Assembly (NCBI GenBank): GCA_026707325.1
Contig: JAPOXA010000143.1
Location: 1 to 56,550 of the forward strand
Length of the DNA stretch: 56,550 nt
From: Acidobacteriota bacterium
GTDB taxonomy: Bacteria > Acidobacteriota > Thermoanaerobaculia > Multivoradales > Multivoraceae
Reading direction: 5' to 3'
The stretch's first letter is position 1. Each line of letters opens with the position of its first letter. A program made the position numbers and the translations under genes. The notes beneath the pieces were generated by a model, which was not told the origin of the DNA, did no database searches, and saw nothing but the letters and a program-made list of their open reading frames with translations. Of the stretch, positions 23,421 through 31,170 are shown piece by piece.

Positions 23421-23626
23421 GTCGCCGGCCGTTGGCCGGCGGCGTGTTCTGGCCGCCTTCGGCGGCAAGCGGACCAGAAGGTCCGCGCACCCAGAGAGCC
23501 GCTTCGGTGTGGCTCGCTTCTCTACATGCGGTTGACATGACGCCGCTGCGGGCGCAACCCAACTGCAGCAGGGCATCCCGCAGAACCCCACGCCCGTTCT
23601 CTGGGTGCGCGGACCTTCTGGTCCGC
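23421..23626. repeat. Composite palindromic element between convergent genes
   Basis: Left copy 23421-23496: GCCGGCC-GTT-GGCCGGC, GCCGCC-TTC-GGCGGC, GCGGACC-AGAA-GGTCCGC, GCACCCAGAG. Right copy 23599-23626: CTCTGGGTGCGC with GCGGACC-TTCT-GGTCCGC. The spacer 23497-23598 shares CTTCTCTACATGCGG and the following TGACATG with the composite at 6491-6728 on the opposite strand. It sits between the stops of the TonB receptor and the DsbA-fold gene, where it could also stop transcription. Confidence 0.9.
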
Positions 23627-23666
23627 ATCAAGCGCGATGGCGCGAAGCGGCGAGCGCGAGCCTCCA

Positions 23667-25091
23667 CTACTCGCGGCGAAGCGCGAGCCGCCGATACTCA
23701 TCCTCCAGAACCCACAGCCGGTCCTGCCCCCAGGCCGCGACCGAACCAACTCGAAACGACGGCACGCCCCACAGCCCAAGATCGAACAACTCCTCCCGGT
23801 TCCGCTCCGCCTCCTCCCGCCACGCCGGATCGTCCAGGTAGCCGCGGCCCTCGGCCCAATCGAGCCCGGCCTCTTCAACGACCCGTCGCAACCCCCGGTC
23901 CGACCCCGCATCCACCGCCTGCGAGAACACCAGCGTCATGAACGACCGGAAGTACTCGATCCCCCGCCCCTGCTCGATCGCCCAAGGCAGCAGCGAGTAG
24001 CCGCGCTCAACCGGCTTGCCGACCGGGTCGGAGATGGGACCGAACGGAACGCCGTTCCGCCGCGCCTCGCGCGCCGCGTCGAGCAGGATGTAGACGCGCT
24101 TCGACCGCTTCACCGGCAAGCCGCGCATGACCATCGGCAGGACGAAGCGGATCCGCAGGTTGACGCCGAATGCCTCGGCCAGGCGAATCACACGCTCGGT
24201 CGAGATCCAGGTGTACGGGCTCCGGAAGGAAGCGAAGAAGTGGAGGTCGGGAAGGTTCGCTGCTTCGAGACCGTCGACCGGAACCGGCTCCTCGAGCAGC
24301 CGCGGCTGCTCGTAGATCGGCGCGTCGCTCTCGGAAGCCTCTGTGCGCGCCCCCAGATCGGCAAGCCGCTCCTCCAGGTACGCAAGCCGGTCAATCCCCC
24401 AGGTCCACTCGCCGCCGTAGAAGCAGGTGCCGCCGAGGTAGTGGCCAAGCTCCGCCCGTCGCGCTGTACCGGCGCCAAGCGCAGTCCGCGCCGACGCCGC
24501 ACACTGGGTGCGCCGGCGTGTCATCCGTGCGCCCGATGACGGGCGCACGGACTGGTTCACAGGTGGCCCGGATCCGCGCCACCTGGGTTCCCGCCGGCTT
24601 CCGGAAAGCTCTGTCCCATCCGACTCGCTCTCCCACAGCCCCCGCCCCAACGCCACAGCGGCCTCGAGCGTCGCCTCTGAACCTGGTCCGTCAGGCGACG
24701 ACAGCGTCGCCGCCAGCCTCTCCTGCACGTCGAGCACCGCCTCCGCCTCTGGCCGCGTCTCCGAACTGGGATGCAGTTCCGCCTTCTCAGCCAACCGCCG
24801 CGCGTCCACGAGCGAATACGACTCCAGCAGCGCCCGCGCCGGCGCCGCCCAGTCCTCCGGCGGCTCGACCAACCAGGTCACCACCTCCACGTCGTAGCGG
24901 TCCTGGACCTTCACCAGCGCCTGCGCCAGCAGATGCGAGTACGGATCGTCGACCTGGTGGAAGAACTCGATCCGGTGTGGCTCCCCCTTGCGCCTGCGTT
25001 CCCGCTCCGCGCGCGCCCTGGCCTTGTCGCGCCTGCGCTCGTCGAGGAGATGGGTGGAGAACTGCTTCGAGGCGAAGGACTTGATCGACAT
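23667..25091 (-). CDS. Tandem DsbA-fold protein interrupted by a palindromic element
   Basis: 474 residues from ATG 25091. Two thioredoxin-like halves of the DsbA/2-hydroxychromene-2-carboxylate isomerase type are visible: one opening RIEFFHQVDDPYSHLLAQAL (from about residue 40) and one opening DLHFFASFRSPYTWISTERV (near 265). Neither has a CxxC motif; the position reads DDPY and RSPY, so thiol oxidase activity is unlikely. Between them is GTCFYGGEWTWGIDRLAYLE. Residues about 163-196, rich in Arg and Pro, correspond exactly to a palindromic element at 24504-24605 and are probably a recent in-frame insertion. The N-terminus is basic. The start lies two bases after the toxin stop. Confidence 0.8.
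   Translation of the reverse strand: MSIKSFASKQFSTHLLDERRRDKARARAERERRRKGEPHRIEFFHQVDDPYSHLLAQALVKVQDRYDVEVVTWLVEPPEDWAAPARALLESYSLVDARRLAEKAELHPSSETRPEAEAVLDVQERLAATLSSPDGPGSEATLEAAVALGRGLWESESDGTELSGSRREPRWRGSGPPVNQSVRPSSGARMTRRRTQCAASARTALGAGTARRAELGHYLGGTCFYGGEWTWGIDRLAYLEERLADLGARTEASESDAPIYEQPRLLEEPVPVDGLEAANLPDLHFFASFRSPYTWISTERVIRLAEAFGVNLRIRFVLPMVMRGLPVKRSKRVYILLDAAREARRNGVPFGPISDPVGKPVERGYSLLPWAIEQGRGIEYFRSFMTLVFSQAVDAGSDRGLRRVVEEAGLDWAEGRGYLDDPAWREEAERNREELFDLGLWGVPSFRVGSVAAWGQDRLWVLEDEYRRLALRRE
24504..24605. repeat. Palindromic element inside the DsbA-fold coding sequence
   Basis: 102 bases, exactly 34 codons. It runs CTGGGTGCGCCGGCG, GCGCCCG-ATGA-CGGGCGC, AGGTGGC...GCCACCT, GGGTTCCCGCCGGC and CTTCCGG. 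The order and most bases match the copy at 11494-11613, with compensating changes in the stems. Confidence 0.88.
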
Positions 25092-25093
25092 GT

Positions 25094-25489
25094 TCAAGCT
25101 CCGACGCGAAGAACGGGCGCGTCGTACTGTTCGAGGACCCTGTCGGCGGTAATCAGCGTCAGGCCCTCGATTCGAGCCTGGGCCACGAGGATGCGGTCGA
25201 ACGGATCCCTGTGGTGCATTGGAAGCGCGGCTACCGCCAAGGCATGAGATGGCGTGATGGGGAGAGCTCTCACCTGGTTCAGACGCATTCGCTCCGGTAC
25301 GTACTCAGCCGGCGGTTCTGGCAGAGGTAGCCTTCCGATTGCGTACTTGATGGCGATCTCCCATGCGCTGGCGGCAGACAGGAACTTCGACGACGCGGAC
25401 GACTCCAAGGCGGCGAGGAGGTGGGCGTCGAAGCGCTCCGGTTCGGTCTGCATCCAGAGCCAGCAGTGTGTGTCGAGGAGGTAGTTCAC
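25094..25489 (-). CDS. PIN-domain toxin, second module
   Basis: 131 residues, a typical chromosomal PIN toxin: MNYLLDTHCWLWM with the first Asp, SAASAWEIAIKYAIGRL with the conserved Glu, HHRDPFDRILVAQA with the central acidic pair, and LITADRVLEQYDAP at the end. This subtype (DTHCWLW, MHHRDPFDR) usually pairs with a Phd/YefM antitoxin, as here. It is a predicted ribonuclease that inhibits growth when free. The stop is three bases from the start of the DsbA-fold gene, so read-through transcription into that gene is likely. Confidence 0.9.
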   Translation of the reverse strand: MNYLLDTHCWLWMQTEPERFDAHLLAALESSASSKFLSAASAWEIAIKYAIGRLPLPEPPAEYVPERMRLNQVRALPITPSHALAVAALPMHHRDPFDRILVAQARIEGLTLITADRVLEQYDAPVLRVGA

Positions 25490-25507
25490 TGGCGACTTGG
25501 TGGCGCC

Positions 25508-25741
25508 TTAGCTCCGGCCTTCGAACGCGCGCAGCAGGTCCTCATCGAGAGGGGCGTCGAAGTCGTCCGGCACGACGAACCGACCCTTGTCGATGCCGAA
25601 GATCGGCCGCTCTTCCTCCATGCTGACGAGCTTCGCGACCGGTTGACCGGAGCGCGTGATCACAACGTCCTGGCCGGCGGCTACTTCCCGGAGAAGCCGC
25701 GAGAGGTGCGTCTTCGCTGCGTGTACGGTCACCTGCTTCAT
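25508..25741 (-). CDS. Phd/YefM-type antitoxin
   Basis: 77 residues: MKQVTVHAAKTHLSRLLREV followed by GQDVVITRSGQPVAKLV, the standard Phd/YefM N-terminal DNA-binding fold. The C-terminal half is acidic (PDDFDAPLDEDLLRAFEG) and should neutralise the PIN toxin encoded 18 bases downstream. It starts at ATG 25741. The gene is divergent from the SUMF1-like gene with only 24 bases between start codons, and a repeated 9-base sequence fills that gap, a likely binding site for the antitoxin complex. Confidence 0.88.
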   Translation of the reverse strand: MKQVTVHAAKTHLSRLLREVAAGQDVVITRSGQPVAKLVSMEEERPIFGIDKGRFVVPDDFDAPLDEDLLRAFEGRS

Positions 25742-25755
25742 GACGAGGGAAGATA

Positions 25756-25776
25756 GACTAAGTCCATGACTAAGTC
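25756..25776. promoter_or_regulatory. Tandem GACTAAGTC operator between divergent genes
   Basis: GACTAAGTC occurs at 25756-25764 and again at 25768-25776, 12 bases apart. Each copy is an odd-length palindrome (GACT-A-AGTC). The second copy covers codons 1-4 of the SUMF1-like gene. Likely operator of the Phd-type antitoxin, possibly also controlling the divergent gene. Confidence 0.5.
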
Positions 25777-26599
25777 AATTGGTAACCTTCTGTTTGTGGC
25801 AGCGGCGTTGACCGCAGGCTGTCCAATGGTCACAGCCCAGGCCCAACCCGACCCCGGCACCACCTTCCGCGACTGCGACGTCTGCCCCGAGATGGTCGTC
25901 GTGCCGGCCGGCTCCTTCGTCATGGGCTCGCCGGCGGACGAACCCGGCCGCTACGAGGACGAAGGCCCGGCGCACGAGGTGACGATCGCCGCACCCTTCG
26001 CCATCGGCGTCCGCGAGGTGACCTTCGAGGAATGGGACGCTTGCGTCGCGGCGGGCGGCTGCGAGGGCTACGATGCCGGCGACGAGGGCCGCGGCCGCGG
26101 CGGCAGGCCCGTGCTCAACGCGAACTGGGACAACGCGCGCGCCTACGTGTTCTGGCTGACGGCCGTGACCGGCCATGCCTACCGCCTGCCCAGTGAAGCC
26201 GAGTGGGAGTACGCCGCCCGCGGCGGGACGTCCACCCGCTATAGCTGGGGCGACGAACCGAGCGCCGCGCACGCCAACGGGGAGCAGGACCACGGCTGGC
26301 CCGACGACGGTCACCGCTACACGGCGCCGACCGGCTCGTTCGCGGCGAACCCGTTCGGGCTGTACGACGCGCACGGCAACGTCTGGGAGTGGACCGCCGA
26401 CTGCTGGAACGAGAGCTACGAGGGCGCCCCGAACGACGGCAGCGCCTGGCTCGACGGCGACTGCGTGGGCCGGGTGACCCGCGGCGGCGCCTACAACGGC
26501 GGCCCCGCCTACCTGCGCTCGGCGATGCGGCTGAAGATCTACTCACAGTTCCGCAGCTACTTCATCGGCTTCCGCGTCGCGAGGTCGCTCGCTCCCTGA
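25766..26599 (+). CDS. SUMF1/formylglycine-generating-like exported protein lacking active-site Cys
   Basis: 277 residues with a signal peptide (IGNLLFVAAALTAGCPMVTA). The SUMF1 (C-type-lectin-like) fold is clear: EMVVVPAGSFVMGSP, the pair PAHEVTIAAPFAIGVREVTF, YRLPSEAEWEYAARGG, and HGNVWEWTADCW. In genuine formylglycine-generating enzymes two cysteines lie in the RGGS-W-C/YC-R region near the end; here that region reads RGGAYNGGPAYLRSAMR with no Cys. I therefore expect a structural or binding protein rather than a sulfatase activator. A sulfatase with a CSPTR motif is encoded 5 kb downstream and would need activation by another enzyme. Confidence 0.88.
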   Translation: MTKSIGNLLFVAAALTAGCPMVTAQAQPDPGTTFRDCDVCPEMVVVPAGSFVMGSPADEPGRYEDEGPAHEVTIAAPFAIGVREVTFEEWDACVAAGGCEGYDAGDEGRGRGGRPVLNANWDNARAYVFWLTAVTGHAYRLPSEAEWEYAARGGTSTRYSWGDEPSAAHANGEQDHGWPDDGHRYTAPTGSFAANPFGLYDAHGNVWEWTADCWNESYEGAPNDGSAWLDGDCVGRVTRGGAYNGGPAYLRSAMRLKIYSQFRSYFIGFRVARSLAP

Positions 26600-26688
26600 A
26601 TCCGCGGCTTCAAGAACACCCGCCAGTATCCAGCCCGTTGGATCCCAGCGCCTTCCCGGCACCCGGGACGGGGCCGTGTGCTAGCTTG

Positions 26689-26705
26689 TTGGAACAGCGT
26701 TAGAC
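26689..26705. promoter_or_regulatory. Weak third match to the TetR-type palindrome
   Basis: TTGGAACAGCGTTAGAC matches 11 of 17 positions of the site at 11466-11482, mainly in the TTGnAACAG half. It lies about 105 bases upstream of the TonB receptor gene at 26809. Only one half-site is good, so this is tentative. Confidence 0.2.
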
Positions 26706-26808
26706 GTTGTGGCCTCCTCATAGGTAGCGCCCCTCCAAAGCCGATTCGCACCCGCTTCCAAGCGTGCGGGTGAGTGTTCTTTTCACCATCTCGGAGGGAG
26801 ATTGCGCC

Positions 26809-29574
26809 ATGAGACAGAGATCCACGGTTCGCTTGACGTACACCGGTGTCGCGGCCCTGGCTGTCCTCCTCTGCGCCGGGGCCGCCTGGGCGCAGAACGG
26901 ACCGTCCGTCCAGGGGACGATCACCGAGAAGGAATCCGGAGCCCTGCTCCCGGGCGCGGAGGTGTCGCTCCGAGACACTCCCCACCGCACCCTGTCGGGC
27001 AGTGACGGCCGCTACAGGCTCGACGGCGTGGCGGCCGGCGACTACACGCTCGACGTGAACTACGTCGGTTTCGAGGACTTCGAGGCCAGCGTCACGGTCG
27101 CGGCCGGGGAGACGGTCTCCCTGGCGATCGAGCTGGACGCCCGCTACGAGTTCGCCGAGGAGATCGTCGTTCAGGCGGTCCGGTTCGGGCAGAGCAAGGC
27201 GCTCAACGAGCAGAAGCAGGCGATCAACATCAAGACCGTTCTGTCCGAAGAGCAGATCCAGAGCTTCCCGGATCTGAACACGGCGGAAGTCCTGCAGCGC
27301 GTCAGCGGCGTCGCCATTCAGCGGGACAACGGTGAAGGCCGGTTTGTCTCCATGCGCGGCACGCCGTCGGCGATGACGAACATCACGATCAACGGCCAGC
27401 AGGTGGCGTACTCGAACAGCGCGAATCGCATGGTCGAGCTCGACGTCATCTCGGCCGCGCAGTTGACCGGCATCGAGGTGACCAAGGTCCTGACGCCGGA
27501 CATGGACGCCGACTCGGTCGGCGGAGCGGTCAACCTGAAGACGCGGAGCGCGTTCGACCAGCCGGACGGCGTGACCAACTTCACCTTGGGCTTCGGCGAC
27601 AACTCGATCGCCGACGGCACGCACTCGCGCTCGGCGTTCAACTACTCGACCGTGGGGGGTGCGAACGACAACCTCGGGTTCTCGATCGGCGTCAACTTCG
27701 CGCGCACCGCGGCCGAACGCCACAACAACGAGCACAAGTGGGGGAGCGAGGACACCGTCGGCGGCGTCGAGATCCCCTACGCGCTGACCAACACGGAGGC
27801 GCAGTTCTCGGCCAACGACCGCGACCGCTACGGCGCCAACGCGCGCCTCGAGGTGCGGATCAACGACAACCACAAGCTCGACTTCGCCGTGGTCCAGAAC
27901 TACCGCGAAGACGACCAGGACCGGCAGATCACGCGGATTCGCTGGGACAAGGGCAAGTACATCAGCCCGACGGAGGTCGAGGGCTTGCGGCTTGTGAAGT
28001 CCCTGCACGATCGTCTCGAGGAGCAGGAGATCACGGCCTACAGCGTGAGCGGGGAGCACCGGTTGGGGCTGTCCGTGCTCGACTTCAGCCTGTCCACGAG
28101 TTCCGCCTTCACCAAGAAGCCGGAAGGGCAGCTCAAGCCGGAGTTCCAGGCTCGCGGGTTCGACCTGAACGTGACCGACATCGGCGGCAAGGCGCCGGGT
28201 TGGGATTCGACCAGGCAGGACATTCACAACAGCGGCATCTTCGAGTTCGACGCCGTGGACGAGAAGTTCGAAAACACGACCAGCACGATCGACACCGCCA
28301 AGGTCGATCTGACCCGGCCGATGCAGTGGGGCAGCGATACTGGTGAGTTCAAGCTGGGCGTGAAGGTCCGCGCGCTGCAGAAGGATCGCGCCGACCTCCG
28401 CTCGAAGTGGAAGTGGAAGGGCGACAACCTGTTCCTCGACCAGTTCGAGGCTGGCGGCACGAACCTCACCGAGGGCGGCTACAACCTCGGCCAGCAGTAC
28501 AACCGCTCGGGTTTCCGCTCCTTCTTCTACGGCAACCAGGGCCCGAACGGGTTCGTCGAGGAAGTGCGCAACGACGTCAACCTGGGCGAGCCGTACAACG
28601 CCGAGGAGGACATCAACAGCGTCTACGCGATGACCACCCAGGAGTACGGAAAGCTGACGATGCTGCTGGGCGTGCGGGCCGAGTTCAACGACCTCGACTA
28701 CTCGGCAGCGAACCTCGTGGTCAACGACGACGACGTGCTCAGAAACACGCAGGAAAGCGTGTCGCGGTCCTACGACTTCGTTTATCCCAACCTGCAGTTC
28801 CGCTACGCCGTGTCGGACGAAACCCTCGTGCGAGCCGCGTTCACGCGCAGCATGGCGCGGCCCAACTTCTGGGATTCGATGCCGTTCTCGTACACCCACA
28901 CGGACGACGAGGAGATCATCCGCGGCAATCCGTATCTCGATCCGGCGCTGGCCAACAACCTCGACTTCCTGGTCGAACGGTTCCTGGACAACGTCGGCAT
29001 CATCTCCGGCGGCGTGTTCTTCAAGAGCGTCGACGACTTCAACTTCGTCACCGCGACGACGCAGCGCGGCGGCGAGTTCGACGGCTTCGACGTGGAGGAA
29101 CCGGTCAACGGCGGCAACGCGGACCTGATGGGCATCGAAGTCGCCTGGCAGCAGCATTGGGATTCGGGTTTCGGCATCTACGCGAACTACACGTACACCG
29201 ACGTGATGAGCATCGACCTGGGTGAACAGACCGACCGGGACGACATCAACGTGCTGCCCGAACAGAGGGAGAACGTGGGCAACCTGGCGCTCATCTACGA
29301 GAAGAACCGGATCCTGACCCGGCTTGCCCTCAACATGAGCGACCGGTGGCTGAGCGAGGTGGGCGACGAGGCCGGCACCGACGAGTGGGCCGACTCGGCG
29401 ATGTACCTCGACTACTCGTTCACCTATCTCTTCGAGAACGGTCTCGAGTTGTTCCTGCAGGCCAACAACCTGACGGAAGAGATCGTCTATCTCTACCGGG
29501 GTATCGCGAGCCGGGCTTCGCAGCAGGACATCACCGGCCGGACCTTCAACGCCGGCATGCGCTGGTCGTTCTAG
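26809..29574 (+). CDS. TonB-dependent receptor with CarboxypepD_reg-like domain
   Basis: 921 residues. ATG 26809 has GGAGGGAG upstream at good spacing. After a signal peptide (VAALAVLLCAGAAWAQ) comes a carboxypeptidase-regulatory-like Ig domain (SVQGTITEKESGALLPGAEV, then DYTLDVNYVGFEDFE). The TonB-box-like EEIVVQAVRFG, plug (FPDLNTAEVLQRVSGVAIQR; RFVSMRGTPSAMTNITING; VTKVLTPDMDADSVGGAVNL) and barrel follow, ending RTFNAGMRWSF. The plug sequence is of the type used for oligosaccharides in other bacteria (the TIGR01782-like group), which fits the sulfatase and sugar-acid genes that follow on the same strand. It probably imports the substrate of this cluster. Confidence 0.92.
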   Translation: MRQRSTVRLTYTGVAALAVLLCAGAAWAQNGPSVQGTITEKESGALLPGAEVSLRDTPHRTLSGSDGRYRLDGVAAGDYTLDVNYVGFEDFEASVTVAAGETVSLAIELDARYEFAEEIVVQAVRFGQSKALNEQKQAINIKTVLSEEQIQSFPDLNTAEVLQRVSGVAIQRDNGEGRFVSMRGTPSAMTNITINGQQVAYSNSANRMVELDVISAAQLTGIEVTKVLTPDMDADSVGGAVNLKTRSAFDQPDGVTNFTLGFGDNSIADGTHSRSAFNYSTVGGANDNLGFSIGVNFARTAAERHNNEHKWGSEDTVGGVEIPYALTNTEAQFSANDRDRYGANARLEVRINDNHKLDFAVVQNYREDDQDRQITRIRWDKGKYISPTEVEGLRLVKSLHDRLEEQEITAYSVSGEHRLGLSVLDFSLSTSSAFTKKPEGQLKPEFQARGFDLNVTDIGGKAPGWDSTRQDIHNSGIFEFDAVDEKFENTTSTIDTAKVDLTRPMQWGSDTGEFKLGVKVRALQKDRADLRSKWKWKGDNLFLDQFEAGGTNLTEGGYNLGQQYNRSGFRSFFYGNQGPNGFVEEVRNDVNLGEPYNAEEDINSVYAMTTQEYGKLTMLLGVRAEFNDLDYSAANLVVNDDDVLRNTQESVSRSYDFVYPNLQFRYAVSDETLVRAAFTRSMARPNFWDSMPFSYTHTDDEEIIRGNPYLDPALANNLDFLVERFLDNVGIISGGVFFKSVDDFNFVTATTQRGGEFDGFDVEEPVNGGNADLMGIEVAWQQHWDSGFGIYANYTYTDVMSIDLGEQTDRDDINVLPEQRENVGNLALIYEKNRILTRLALNMSDRWLSEVGDEAGTDEWADSAMYLDYSFTYLFENGLELFLQANNLTEEIVYLYRGIASRASQQDITGRTFNAGMRWSF

Positions 29575-29587
29575 GTTGCGCTAGGGA

Positions 29588-31147
29588 GTGGACGCGCCGT
29601 CCCTCCACTTCGTCGACTACCTGATCATCGGGGCGAGCCTCGTCCTGTCGGTCGGGGTCGGCGTCCGCTTCGCGAAGGCCCAGTCGACGACGTCGAAGTA
29701 CTTCGCCGCCGGCCGCAACGTGCCGGTGTGGGCGATCGGCCTGTCGATCTTCGCGACGCTGATCAGCAGCATCACGTTCCTCGCCTACCCGGGCGACGGC
29801 TTCGCCGGCAACTGGGTGCGCCTGGTGCAGGGGCTGATGGTGCCGATCGTCGTGCTGCTCGGCATCGGCTTCATCGTGCCGATGTACCGCAAGGTCATCG
29901 GCCTCAGCGCCTACGAGTACTTCGAGCGTCGCTTCGGCTACCTCGCCCGGCTCTACGCATCGCTGGCGTTCGTGCTCGCGCAGTTCGCCGGCATGGGCTC
30001 GGTGTTCTTCCTGCTGGCGCTGGCGGTCTCCAGCATGACCGGCATCGGCGTCGTGATGGTGATCCTGGTCCTCGGCCTGGTGGTGACCGTCGTGACCCTC
30101 GTGGGCGGGATGGAGGCGGTCATCTGGCTCGACGTGATCCAGGGGGTGCTGCTCATCCTGGGCGGGCTCGTCGCGCTGCTCGTCATCGCGGTCAAGATCG
30201 ACGGCGGCCTGGGCCAGGTGTTCACGATCGCGGCCGCCGAGAACAAGGTGAGCCTCGGCTCGTTCGACTGGAACCTGGTGGAGCTGACCTTCTGGGTGAT
30301 GGCGATCAACGGCATCTTCTACGCCGTCCAGAAGTACGGCACCGACCAGACGATGGTGCAGCGCTACCTGACGGCCAGGTCGGACAAGGAAGCGATCCGG
30401 GCCTCGATCGGCGGCGTCCTGATGGTGGTGCCGGTGTGGGTGCTGTTCATGTTCATCGGCACGGCGCTCTACGCCTTCTACCAGGGCCAGGCGTCGCTGC
30501 CCGACGGCCTGCGCGCCGACGCCGTGTTCCCGCACTTCATCCTGAACGAGATGCCGGCGGGCGTCGTCGGGCTGATCATCGCGGCGCTGCTGGCCGCCGC
30601 GATCTCGTCGCTCGACTCGGATCTCAACTGCCTGGCGGCCGTCGCCGTCGACGACTACTACAAGAAGCTGCGGCCGCGGAGCAGCGAGCTCCAGCGGGTG
30701 CGCGTGGGGAAGATTGTCGTCACGCTGTCGGGCCTCGGCTCGATCGTCGTCGCGCTGATCTACGTCGCCGCCGGCGACGCGGGTGTGCTGGCGACCGTGT
30801 TCGCGCTCTATGCGATCTTCTCGGGCGGCATCGCGGGGATGTTCCTGCTCGGCATCTTCGTCCCGCGCGTGAACAAGGAGGGGCTCTACATCGGCATCGG
30901 CGTCTGCGTGCTGTTCACCGCCGTGGCCCTGCTCACGTCCACCGAGTTCAGCCTCGGCGGCGAACCGCGCATCTGGCTCGACCTGGGTCCGCTCAACTAC
31001 ACGCAGCACAACTACATGCTCGGCGTCTACAGCCACATCGTCCTGTTCGGCGTCGCCTGGGCGGCGAGCTACTTCTTCCCCGCGCGGGACGTGGACAGGA
31101 ACCTGACCTATGCTGGTTGGAAGGACCGGAAGAGAAGCGAGGCTTGA
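29588..31147 (+). CDS. Sodium:solute symporter (SSS family)
   Basis: 519 residues beginning at GTG 29588, 13 bases after the receptor stop. It is almost wholly hydrophobic with about 13-14 membrane helices. Family signatures include the early LVLSVGVGVRFAK, YFAAGRNVPVWAIGLSIFAT, the helix with FLAYPGDGFAGNW, and AALLAAAISSLDSDLNCLAA containing the conserved SSLDS sodium-site region. The N-terminal pattern is like the sialic acid/sugar-acid branch, but the substrate cannot be read from sequence. In this operon it is the only inner-membrane carrier and would import the product of the exported enzymes encoded next. Confidence 0.9.
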   Translation: MDAPSLHFVDYLIIGASLVLSVGVGVRFAKAQSTTSKYFAAGRNVPVWAIGLSIFATLISSITFLAYPGDGFAGNWVRLVQGLMVPIVVLLGIGFIVPMYRKVIGLSAYEYFERRFGYLARLYASLAFVLAQFAGMGSVFFLLALAVSSMTGIGVVMVILVLGLVVTVVTLVGGMEAVIWLDVIQGVLLILGGLVALLVIAVKIDGGLGQVFTIAAAENKVSLGSFDWNLVELTFWVMAINGIFYAVQKYGTDQTMVQRYLTARSDKEAIRASIGGVLMVVPVWVLFMFIGTALYAFYQGQASLPDGLRADAVFPHFILNEMPAGVVGLIIAALLAAAISSLDSDLNCLAAVAVDDYYKKLRPRSSELQRVRVGKIVVTLSGLGSIVVALIYVAAGDAGVLATVFALYAIFSGGIAGMFLLGIFVPRVNKEGLYIGIGVCVLFTAVALLTSTEFSLGGEPRIWLDLGPLNYTQHNYMLGVYSHIVLFGVAWAASYFFPARDVDRNLTYAGWKDRKRSEA

Positions 31148-31170
31148 GGAGGTCGGGAGGTGACAAGGCG

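Noticed and set aside
23421..23626. Calling the composite a simple rho-independent terminator
   Set aside because: It lacks T-runs after the hairpins, and the same hairpins occur inside coding sequences that must be transcribed through.
25766..26599. Annotation as formylglycine-generating enzyme for the nearby sulfatase
   Set aside because: The active-site cysteines are not present in the C-terminal region where they are expected.
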